Of a stretch of 64,000 nucleotides of DNA, positions 57,461 through 64,000 are shown one piece after another (the stretch's first letter is position 1; every line of letters starts with the position of its first letter). A model generated the notes under the pieces. The model saw nothing but the letters and a program-made list of their open reading frames with translations, did not search any database and had not been told where the DNA came from. Source of the DNA: an uncultured Porphyromonadaceae bacterium (lineage in GTDB: Bacteria; Bacteroidota; Bacteroidia; Bacteroidales; Muribaculaceae); assembly GCA_948467675.1 (NCBI GenBank), contig CAOKFI010000007.1:1-64000 (forward strand), written 5' to 3'. Both the position numbers and the translations under genes were made by a program.

Positions 57461-59242
57461 ATGACTGATCAAACAAACAACACTCCTCTGGCCGATTTCG
57501 ACTGGGACGCATACGAAAACGGCGTTGCCGCAGGCGAAAAATCGCGTGAGGAACTGACCAAAACCTACGACGAATCCCTCGGAACCGTCAAGGACAAAGA
57601 AGTGATCGAAGGTACCATCATCGCCCTCAACAAGCGTGAGGCTGTGGTCAACATCGGTTACAAGAGCGACGGTATCATCCCTATGAGCGAGTTCCGCTAC
57701 AATCCCGACATCAAGATCGGCGATACCGTTGAGGTCTTCATCGAAAACCAGGAAGACAAGAAGGGTCAGCTTATTCTCTCCCACCGCAAGGCTCGTGCAT
57801 CCCGCTCTTGGGAACGCATCAACCAGGCGCTCGAAAACGACGAAATCATCAAGGGCTACATCAAGTGCCGTACCAAAGGCGGCATGATCGTCGATGTGTT
57901 CGGCATCGAGGCATTCCTCCCCGGCTCGCAGATCGACGTGAAGCCCATCCGCGACTACGATATCTTCGTTGGCAAGACCATGGAGTTCAAGGTCGTTAAG
58001 ATCAACCAGGAGTACCGCAACGTTGTGGTAAGCCACAAGGCTCTCATCGAGGCCGAGCTCGAGCAGCAGAAGCGCGAGATCATCGCCAAGCTCGAGAAGG
58101 GTCAGGTGCTCGAAGGTACCGTCAAGAACATCACTACCTACGGTGTATTCATCGACCTGGGTGGCGTAGACGGTCTGATCCATATCACCGACCTCTCCTG
58201 GGGCCGCGTGAACCATCCCGAAGAAGTTGTCAGCCTCGACCAGAAGCTCAATGTCTGCATTCTCGACTTCGACGACGAGAAGAAGCGCATAGCTCTCGGT
58301 CTGAAGCAGCTCCTTCCCCATCCCTGGGACGCTCTCGATCCCAACCTCAAGCCCGGCGACAAAGTCAAGGGCCGCGTAGTGGTTATGGCCGACTACGGTG
58401 CGTTCGTAGAGATCGCCCCGGGTGTAGAAGGTCTGATCCACGTGAGCGAGATGTCCTGGAGCCAGCACCTGCGTTCAGCTCAGGACTTCATGAAGGTAGG
58501 CGACGAGATCGAAGCTATGATCCTGACACTCGACCGCGAGGACCGCAAGATGAGCCTCGGTATCAAGCAGCTTAAAAAAGATCCCTGGCAGGATATCGAA
58601 GAGCGCTATCCGATCGGCAGCCGCCACACCGCCAAGGTACGCAACTTCACCAACTTCGGTGTATTCGTTGAGATCGAGGAGGGCGTAGACGGTCTGATCC
58701 ACATCTCCGACCTGTCTTGGACCAAGAAGATCAAGCACCCGAGCGAATTTACCCAGATCGGTGCCGACATCGACGTTCAGGTGCTCGAGATCGACAAGGA
58801 CAACCGTCGTCTCAGCCTCGGCCACAAGCAGCTTGAGGAGAATCCCTGGGATGTATTCGAGACCGTATTCACTCTCGGCAGCGTACACGAAGGCACTATC
58901 ATCGAGATGCTCGACAAGGGTGCAGTCGTAGCGCTTCCCTATGGTGTTGAAGGTTTCGCTACTCCGAAACACCTCGTTAAGGAAGACGGCTCGCAGGCCA
59001 AGGTTGACGAAAAACTCAACTTCAAGGTTATCGAGTTCAACAAGGACAGCAAGCGCATCATCCTCAGCCACAGCCGCATATTCGAAGACGAAGCCAAGGC
59101 TGAGAAGGCCGAGCAGCGCAAGGCCAAGCGTCAGAGCCGCCGCGAGGACGCTCCCGCAGTAGCAGCTCCCGCTATCGAGAAAACCACTCTGGGCGATCTT
59201 CAGGAGCTTGCAGCTCTCAAAGAGAAGCTCTCGGGCAAGTAA
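57461..59242 (+). CDS. rpsA: 30S ribosomal protein S1
   Basis: From MTDQTNNTPLADFDWDAYENG the protein has 593 residues. Five to six S1 (OB-fold) domains run in tandem, for example EGTIIALNKREAVVNIGYKSDGIIPMSEF, GTVKNITTYGVFIDLGGVDGLIHITDLSWGRV, GRVVVMADYGAFVEIAPGVEGLIHVSEMSW and AKVRNFTNFGVFVEIEEGVDGLIHISDLSWTKK. The C-terminus is acidic/basic (KAEKAEQRKAKRQSRRED). It binds mRNA on the small subunit, important where Shine-Dalgarno sites are weak. The codon bias is strong. An earlier in-frame start at 57368 overlaps the promoter box. Confidence 0.96.
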   Translation: MTDQTNNTPLADFDWDAYENGVAAGEKSREELTKTYDESLGTVKDKEVIEGTIIALNKREAVVNIGYKSDGIIPMSEFRYNPDIKIGDTVEVFIENQEDKKGQLILSHRKARASRSWERINQALENDEIIKGYIKCRTKGGMIVDVFGIEAFLPGSQIDVKPIRDYDIFVGKTMEFKVVKINQEYRNVVVSHKALIEAELEQQKREIIAKLEKGQVLEGTVKNITTYGVFIDLGGVDGLIHITDLSWGRVNHPEEVVSLDQKLNVCILDFDDEKKRIALGLKQLLPHPWDALDPNLKPGDKVKGRVVVMADYGAFVEIAPGVEGLIHVSEMSWSQHLRSAQDFMKVGDEIEAMILTLDREDRKMSLGIKQLKKDPWQDIEERYPIGSRHTAKVRNFTNFGVFVEIEEGVDGLIHISDLSWTKKIKHPSEFTQIGADIDVQVLEIDKDNRRLSLGHKQLEENPWDVFETVFTLGSVHEGTIIEMLDKGAVVALPYGVEGFATPKHLVKEDGSQAKVDEKLNFKVIEFNKDSKRIILSHSRIFEDEAKAEKAEQRKAKRQSRREDAPAVAAPAIEKTTLGDLQELAALKEKLSGK

Positions 59243-59266
59243 GCCGCAGAGTCAATCCATAACTAT

Positions 59267-59297
59267 ACAGCCGCATCCCGGAAAGGGATGTGGCTGT
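59267..59297 (+). terminator. Intrinsic terminator of rpsA
   Basis: ACAGCCGCATCCC, loop GGAAA, GGGATGTGGCTGT (13 bp, one G-T), followed by a T-rich stretch. Confidence 0.8.
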
Positions 59298-59319
59298 TGT
59301 TATTTAGAGGTATGAGCCG

Positions 59320-59690
59320 GCATGCTGCGCATCTCCGACGCGCCTGGGGGGGAGGGTGTCTTTGCATGCCCCACGTGCACGCACGTGGGGTTTCACATGT
59401 TACGCATCTCCGATGCGTTGCGGGGCGGTCGGGGTGTCCTGCGCATCTCCGACGCGCCTGGTTGAGAGGGGATCTTCGCATGCTCCACGTGCACGCACGT
59501 GGGGTTTCGCATGTTACGCATCTCCGATGCGTTGCCGGGTGGTAGGGTTTCACATGTTACGCATCTCCGATGCGTTTCCGATGCGTGGCGGGTCGGAGAC
59601 CCGCGGGATGTGAAGCCCCATGCAGTCATGCATGGGGTTGGTCAATGCGTTAATGGAACAGGCGCGTCGGAGATGCGCAGGAATATGTGA
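59320..59690. repeat. Palindromic repeat block C
   Basis: CTGCGCATCTCCGACGCG occurs at 59325 and 59439 (period 114). Between and after are hairpins CCCCACGTG-CACG-CACGTGGGG, several TACGCATCTCCGATGCGT palindromes, a GGGTC-GGA-GACCC variant, and one CCCCATGCA-GTCA-TGCATGGGG hairpin as in block A. It lies between rpsA and the convergent WbqC gene. Open frames here are repeat by-products. Confidence 0.9.
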
Positions 59691-59707
59691 CCGGTATGGG
59701 GGTGGCG

Positions 59708-60343
59708 CTACAGGGCGGCGAGGTAGAGCTGGGCTTCGGGGCCGAGGCTGAAGATAAGGTCGAGGATGCTCATGCCGCTGAGAAAGCCGAGGTCGGCCTG
59801 TCGTACCTGCCAGTAGGGGGGTGCGGTGATGCTGTCGGTTTCGGCTGCTGCGGGTGCGATTGTGCCGCTTTCCGGGATCCGGTCGCTGTATATGGGGGCG
59901 GGGATTCCGAGCTGGCGGCATATTTCGGCCTCTATGGCCGCGTCGAGATCCATCAGCGATAAGTTGCATTCCCGGGCTGAGAAACTGCGCCAGATCGCGT
60001 TAAAACCGTCGGAAATGAATTCGTAGAACGGGGTTCGTCCGTAGGCCGAGGCCACTGCTGTTCGGTGTACTTCCCACCACCGTCCGTGGAGGCTCACCTG
60101 TATGTCGGCCCACCGTGTGCCGTGGTGGCGTTCGGGCTTGGCCACGGGTACTGTGAGCTGAAGCGGGCCGCGGGTGTCGGCTATGATGCAGCGGTGAGGG
60201 TGTTTGAAGCGTTTGTCGTATTGCCGCGAGGTGTCCACTACGGTACGGGCGTGGCGCATCATGAGCGCGTAGCGTCCTATGCCGCCGCAATAGGCCGGCG
60301 GCAATACGAGTGTGGCTGGCGATACTTCCGGACGGGATGTCAT
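59708..60343 (-). CDS. WbqC-like family protein
   Basis: This 211-residue protein matches WbqC features: LPPAYCGGIGRYALMM at the start, KRFKHPHRCIIADTRGPLQLTVPV, WWEVHRTAVASAYGRTPFYEF and ILDLIFSLGPEA at the end. In other bacteria WbqC proteins are found in O-antigen loci; the reaction is not settled. It is the last gene of the dapB-lepB-wbqC run, with a 22-nt gap to lepB. Confidence 0.88.
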   Translation of the reverse strand: MTSRPEVSPATLVLPPAYCGGIGRYALMMRHARTVVDTSRQYDKRFKHPHRCIIADTRGPLQLTVPVAKPERHHGTRWADIQVSLHGRWWEVHRTAVASAYGRTPFYEFISDGFNAIWRSFSARECNLSLMDLDAAIEAEICRQLGIPAPIYSDRIPESGTIAPAAAETDSITAPPYWQVRQADLGFLSGMSILDLIFSLGPEAQLYLAAL

Positions 60344-60365
60344 GTGGATCCTGATGAGACCTGGA

Positions 60366-61817
60366 TTACTGCTTGTCGGGATTGGCTTTGCGGAATATGC
60401 GGTTCCAGCGTATGCCGCCGTCGAACAGACCGCGGTCTTTGTCGAACGATACGAGCACCATCATCGGCTTGCCCACGATATGGTCTTCGGGCACGAGTCC
60501 CCAGAAGCGTGAGTCGAGCGAGTTGTGACGGTTGTCGCCCATCATGAAGTAGTAGTCCATCTTGAACGTGTATTTACCGGCGGGTGTGCCGTCGATATAT
60601 ACGTGTCCGTCGGAGCGGAGTTCGGCGTCGTTGTGTTCGTAGTTGCGTATCGCGCGTCCGTAGAGTGCCCATGTGCTGTCGTTTAGTTCTACGGTTTCGC
60701 CTTTGGCCGGTATGTGCACAGGTCCGTAGTCGTCGAGTGTCCATCCGGCCGCTGCCGAGCGGTCGAAGGGATACAGTTCGGGATTCGGCTGCATTTCGGC
60801 CCGTTCCACGAATGTGACGTTAGGCATCTGCTGCAGGCGGCTCACCATGTCGGGTGTGAGAGGGGCGTAGAGTATGGATGGATCGGATGCCACTGCGGCT
60901 CTGTCGTCGGCCGCTACTCCGAGGTCGTCCCAGAATGCGTCGTGCTGTGCTGATGTCATGCTGCGCCATCCGTCGACCTGGAAAAAGTGGAAGAACTGGG
61001 CTTCTTTCGGCATGGGCTGTTTCTCTCCGTCGATGTATATCTCGCCGGAACGTATCTCGAAGTTGTCGCCGGGAAGGGCGACGGCACGTTTCACGTAGTT
61101 TTCGCGGCGGTCTACGGGACGGTATATTATGTCGCCGTATACTTCAGGATGCCGCTCCATGTATTCGCGTCCGAGTCCGCGTTCGGCAAGCCGGTGCAGC
61201 AGTGTGTAGTAGTCGGGGTTCTGCATGCGCAGAGCCACAGTGTCGCCGGCAGGGAAGTTGAACACGACTATGTCGCCGCGTTCTACCGATCCGAGTCCTT
61301 TGAGCCTGTGGTATCGCCACTGCGGCCACTCGAGATAGCTCCTGGTGTTGATCACGGGCAGAGTGTTCTGTACCAGCGGGAAGTGCACGGGTGTTGTCGG
61401 TACCCTCGGTCCGTATGCCATCTTGTTGACCCACAGATAGTCGCCTGTGAGCAGAGTCTTTTCGAGAGATGACGAGGGTATCTGGTAGTTCTGTCCGATG
61501 AATGTGAATACGAAATATACGAGAACGAGGGCGTAGACTATTGCGTCGACCCAGCTCATGACACCTCTTACCATGGGGTTCGAGCTTTTCTTCCACCACG
61601 AGAATGGTATGTATCCTGTGAGATATATGTCGATCAGCAGCAGCAGCCACAATGCTACCCACCAGTTTCCGAGCCAGGCCACCCATGTCAGGAATATGGC
61701 GGCTACCAGGCCGAACCGTATCCACCGAGTGGGTTTTACGGCGCGTAGGCGGCTCATTATGTCGTCTTTTGAAAAGAGAGCGGGCTTTTCTGTCTGTTCC
61801 TTGGATGTATTGTTCAT
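60366..61817 (-). CDS. lepB: Signal peptidase I
   Basis: From MNNTSKEQTEKP (ATG at 61815-61817) the protein has 483 residues. Two or three N-terminal membrane segments (about 33-47, 52-72, 88-107) precede the S26 catalytic domain. The nucleophile is S117 in QIPSSSLEKTL, the general base K243 in YVKRAVALPGDN, and FMMGDNRHNSLDSRFWGLVPEDHIVGK is the conserved box D/E. The catalytic part carries an insertion of about 100 residues, as in other Bacteroidales enzymes. It cleaves signal peptides at the outer side of the inner membrane. Its ATG overlaps the dapB stop, and an upstream in-frame start would lie inside dapB. Confidence 0.94.
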   Translation of the reverse strand: MNNTSKEQTEKPALFSKDDIMSRLRAVKPTRWIRFGLVAAIFLTWVAWLGNWWVALWLLLLIDIYLTGYIPFSWWKKSSNPMVRGVMSWVDAIVYALVLVYFVFTFIGQNYQIPSSSLEKTLLTGDYLWVNKMAYGPRVPTTPVHFPLVQNTLPVINTRSYLEWPQWRYHRLKGLGSVERGDIVVFNFPAGDTVALRMQNPDYYTLLHRLAERGLGREYMERHPEVYGDIIYRPVDRRENYVKRAVALPGDNFEIRSGEIYIDGEKQPMPKEAQFFHFFQVDGWRSMTSAQHDAFWDDLGVAADDRAAVASDPSILYAPLTPDMVSRLQQMPNVTFVERAEMQPNPELYPFDRSAAAGWTLDDYGPVHIPAKGETVELNDSTWALYGRAIRNYEHNDAELRSDGHVYIDGTPAGKYTFKMDYYFMMGDNRHNSLDSRFWGLVPEDHIVGKPMMVLVSFDKDRGLFDGGIRWNRIFRKANPDKQ

Positions 61818-62578
61818 TTTGAGGATGTTGTGTCGGTGATTGAAAGCAGATGCGTCGGCAGTATGGAGTGGAGCATGTCGTCGATGGCGAACAGACCGCG
61901 ACGTCCGCGTATCCATTCGGCGGCCATTACCGCACCGAGAGCGAATCCGTCTCGGCTTGCGGCGCTGTGTTCGAGGGTTATGGTGTCGACCGGCGAATCC
62001 CAGCTGACGGTATGTATGCCCGGCACTTCGGCGCGGCGTATGTGGTCTATGCGCATGGTTGCGCTGCCGTCGGCGGGGTCTTCGGCCCAACCGTCGATTC
62101 GCGGGCATGCTCCGGCGAGTTCTTCGGCCAGTGTTATGGCTGTACCGCTCGGATGGTCGAGTTTATGCGTGTGGTGTACCTCGGTCATGTGCGGGGTGTA
62201 TTGCGCGAATGGTTCCATGAGTGCGGCCGCGTAGCGGTTTATCAGTCGGAACAGAGCCACACCGAGGCTGTAGTTTGAGCTCCACATGAGTGCAGTGCCT
62301 GCCGCTTCTGCGGTTTTGCCCACAGCACTTACTGCTTCAGTCCATCCGGTTGTGCCGCTTATTACGGGCACGCCTTCGCTGACGGCGGCCCGGCACAGAG
62401 CCTCGGCTGTTGCCGGAGTGGTGAATTCTATGGCTGCGTCGGCCGATCTGAAAGCCTCTCCGGCTATGTCGGAGGCGTTTTCGGCATCGACTACCGCTAC
62501 TATCTCGTGTCCGCGGCTACGGGCTATGCGCTCAACGGCGTGTCCCATCTTTCCGTAACCTATTATGGCTATTTTCAT
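61814..62578 (-). CDS. dapB: 4-hydroxy-tetrahydrodipicolinate reductase
   Basis: This 254-residue cytoplasmic enzyme of lysine/diaminopimelate synthesis starts MKIAIIGYGKMGHAVE, the NAD(P)-binding loop. VISGTTGW and EVHHTHKLDHPSGTA (catalytic His and Lys) are DapB signatures. The ATG at 62578 is chosen over one 10 codons upstream, since MKIAIIGYGKMG is the family start. It is the first gene of the dapB-lepB-wbqC unit, with a promoter box at 62606-62613. Confidence 0.96.
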   Translation of the reverse strand: MKIAIIGYGKMGHAVERIARSRGHEIVAVVDAENASDIAGEAFRSADAAIEFTTPATAEALCRAAVSEGVPVISGTTGWTEAVSAVGKTAEAAGTALMWSSNYSLGVALFRLINRYAAALMEPFAQYTPHMTEVHHTHKLDHPSGTAITLAEELAGACPRIDGWAEDPADGSATMRIDHIRRAEVPGIHTVSWDSPVDTITLEHSAASRDGFALGAVMAAEWIRGRRGLFAIDDMLHSILPTHLLSITDTTSSK

Positions 62579-62605
62579 TACGTGTTCGGTTGAGTGATAC
62601 AATCG

Positions 62606-62613
62606 CAAAATTA
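62606..62613 (-). promoter_or_regulatory. Putative -7 box TAATTTTG for dapB
   Basis: It reads CAAAATTA on the plus strand, 27 nt upstream of the dapB ATG. Confidence 0.5.
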
Positions 62614-62649
62614 CTCATTTTATTTGTAATTATTTGTAAATTCGCGTCC

Positions 62650-63798
62650 ATGAAGCATCTTACCATAGGATTCGACGCAAAACGCGCAGTCCAGAATCTC
62701 ACGGGTATCGGCAACTATTCGCGTCTGGTGCTCGATGTGCTGACGTCGCGCTGTCCGGATAACCGCTATCTGCTTTTCGCTCCCCATGCTGTGCGGAATC
62801 CCCGTCTGGATCCGTTGCTGGAGCGCCGTGGTGTGGAAGTGCGCACTCCCGATACCTCGTTCGGACGCATGGCCACCCATCTGTGGCGCACCCGCGGCCT
62901 TACCGGGCAGCTCCGGCGCTCCGGTATAGATCTGTATCACGGTCTCAGCAATGAGCTGCCTGCGGGCATAGGTCGCAGCGGCATACCGTCGGTGGTCACG
63001 ATCCATGATCTGATATTCCGCCGTGTTCCGGAGTCGTATCATGCCGCCGACCGCCGTATATGCGACTGGAAGTTCCGCCGCGCAGCCGAAGCCGCTACCC
63101 GTATCATAGCCATCAGCCGGCGCACTGCAGCCGATATCGAGGAGCTTTACGGTATAGATCCGTCCAAGATCGATATTGTTTATCAGGGGTGCGCGCCTGC
63201 GTTCCACAAGTCAGTCGGCAAGTCCGACATAGACCGTGTGAGGGCGGCATACGGGTTGCCTGAGCGTTATATAGCGGCTGTAGGTACGGTGGAGATGCGC
63301 AAGAACCAGCAGCTTGCGGTGCGTGCGCTCGAGCGTCTGCCAAAATCAGTGAAGCTCGTTATCGTGGGGCGCCGTTCGGGCTATGCTTCCGAACTCGACC
63401 GCGTTATAGCGTCGTCCGGTGCCGGCGACAGGGTGATTTTCCTCACAGGCGTTGATTTCGCTGATCTGCCGGCGCTGTATGCCGGTGCCGCCGTGGCTTC
63501 CTATACATCGCGCTACGAGGGATTCGGGATTCCGGTGATCGAGGCTATCGCATCGGGAACTCCGGTCATAGCCGCTACCGGATCCTGTCTTGAGGAGGCC
63601 GGCGGCCCTGGTGCGGTTTATGTGGATCCCGACGATCCCGCCGCCTACGCCGAAGCAGCTATGCGCATCATGGATGACTGCGCGTTGCGTGACCGCATGG
63701 TCGCAGAGGGCAGGGAGCATATACGGGCATTCAGTGCCGATAATTTCGCCGAGGGACTTGTGTCGTCCTATGCCAGAACTCTCGGTATAACCTTTTGA
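62650..63798 (+). CDS. Glycosyltransferase family 4
   Basis: From MKHLTIGFDAKRAVQNLTGIGNYSR the protein has 382 residues, a GT-B enzyme of the GT4 type. Acceptor-domain LYHGLSNELPAGI and VVTIHDLIFRRVPE, and donor-domain YIAAVGTVEMRKNQQLAVRALER, VGRRSGYASELDR and SRYEGFGIPVIEAIASGTPVIAA are typical of mannosyl- or glucosyltransferases. It is unrelated in detail to the pair at 2057-5109. The upstream in-frame start at 62590 is not used, as it would overlap the dapB promoter region. Confidence 0.92.
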   Translation: MKHLTIGFDAKRAVQNLTGIGNYSRLVLDVLTSRCPDNRYLLFAPHAVRNPRLDPLLERRGVEVRTPDTSFGRMATHLWRTRGLTGQLRRSGIDLYHGLSNELPAGIGRSGIPSVVTIHDLIFRRVPESYHAADRRICDWKFRRAAEAATRIIAISRRTAADIEELYGIDPSKIDIVYQGCAPAFHKSVGKSDIDRVRAAYGLPERYIAAVGTVEMRKNQQLAVRALERLPKSVKLVIVGRRSGYASELDRVIASSGAGDRVIFLTGVDFADLPALYAGAAVASYTSRYEGFGIPVIEAIASGTPVIAATGSCLEEAGGPGAVYVDPDDPAAYAEAAMRIMDDCALRDRMVAEGREHIRAFSADNFAEGLVSSYARTLGITF

Positions 63799-63803
63799 AT
63801 CTT

Positions 63804-64000
63804 ATGGACAAGAAAACGATCTGGGATCTGAACCGCGATGCTGTGGCCGATTATCGAGCCAAAGAGAAACTACCTATAGCAGTGGTGCTCGACAATATCC
63901 GGTCGCTCAACAATATAGGCTCTATATTCCGAACATCTGACGCTTTTATGGTGGAGCGCATAGCTCTGTGCGGCATCACCGCTACACCTCCGAGCGCCGA
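63804..64000 (+). CDS. SpoU/TrmH family RNA methyltransferase (partial)
   Basis: Only the first 65 codons are in the window. MDKKTIWDLNRDAV and IAVVLDNIRSLNNIGSIFRTSDAFMVERIALCGIT match the start of the SPOUT fold, with motif 1 NxRSxxNVGxxFRTxDA. It presumably 2'-O-methylates tRNA or rRNA. It starts 5 nt after the glycosyltransferase stop codon. Confidence 0.85.
   Translation, partial: MDKKTIWDLNRDAVADYRAKEKLPIAVVLDNIRSLNNIGSIFRTSDAFMVERIALCGITATPPSA

Noticed and set aside
57440-58468. 342-codon minus-strand frame inside rpsA
   Set aside because: It is a shadow of the strong rpsA codon bias; the plus strand encodes clear S1 domains.
59320-59690. CRISPR array
   Set aside because: Repeats are palindromic and differ in sequence, spacing is about 114 bp, there are no uniform spacers, and no cas gene is near.

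Overview
This window is a piece of a Bacteroidales chromosome, most likely Muribaculaceae or a close relative. I infer this from several things. Many genes are preceded by the Bacteroidota -7 box TAnnTTTG and there are few strong Shine-Dalgarno sites. The gene content is typical: Bacteroidales-type LptD, a Dps-like ferritin, a DcaP-type porin, WbqC next to lepB and dapB, BspA-like repeats, a PorZ-like propeller and short C-terminal sorting-type tails. Most coding sequence is moderately GC-rich. No plasmid or complete prophage is visible.

Layout. 1-354: two copies of a palindromic repeat. 355-794: a decayed KilA-N gene lying between 16-bp direct repeats, in front of an NAD-dependent epimerase gene and a small membrane protein gene. 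2057-10419: a five-gene minus-strand run (TPR lipoprotein-like protein, outer-membrane barrel, upp, a fused glycosyltransferase, a second glycosyltransferase). 10923-13505: a BspA-like leucine-rich-repeat protein. 13521-17940: an orphan phage-type terminase large subunit with an 849-residue partner. 18265-19310: a promoter, leader and terminator, an internally deleted glycerophosphodiester phosphodiesterase gene, and a second palindromic repeat block. 19433-24660: a GYF/CD225 protein, a DUF2752 protein, dnaG and an M13 peptidase.

24746-30410 (minus strand) is the most distinctive cluster: a soluble pyruvoyl decarboxylase of the PsiD/phosphatidylserine decarboxylase family, a GadC-like antiporter, an MFS exporter and a DcaP-like porin. 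I read it as a possible amino-acid decarboxylation and antiport module with its own inner- and outer-membrane routes. 30728-36334 holds lptD, a C69 dipeptidase, queF and queC. 36453-44921 holds a Dps-like ferritin gene, an AT-rich intergenic region with many DnaA-box-like 9-mers (candidate oriC), nadA, leuS, rdgB, a PorZ-like protein and a conserved hypothetical.

44931-52215 carries an outer-membrane protein, an apparently highly expressed surface lipoprotein plus OmpA pair, a tail-bearing secreted protein, and a gene-poor stretch with promoter boxes, hairpins and a candidate small RNA. 52216-59242 carries dnaX, a YqeY-like gene, serS, a hypothetical, tRNA-Ala(GGC) and rpsA. A third palindromic repeat block follows, then WbqC, lepB and dapB on the minus strand, and finally a glycosyltransferase and the start of a SpoU/TrmH methyltransferase gene that runs off the end.
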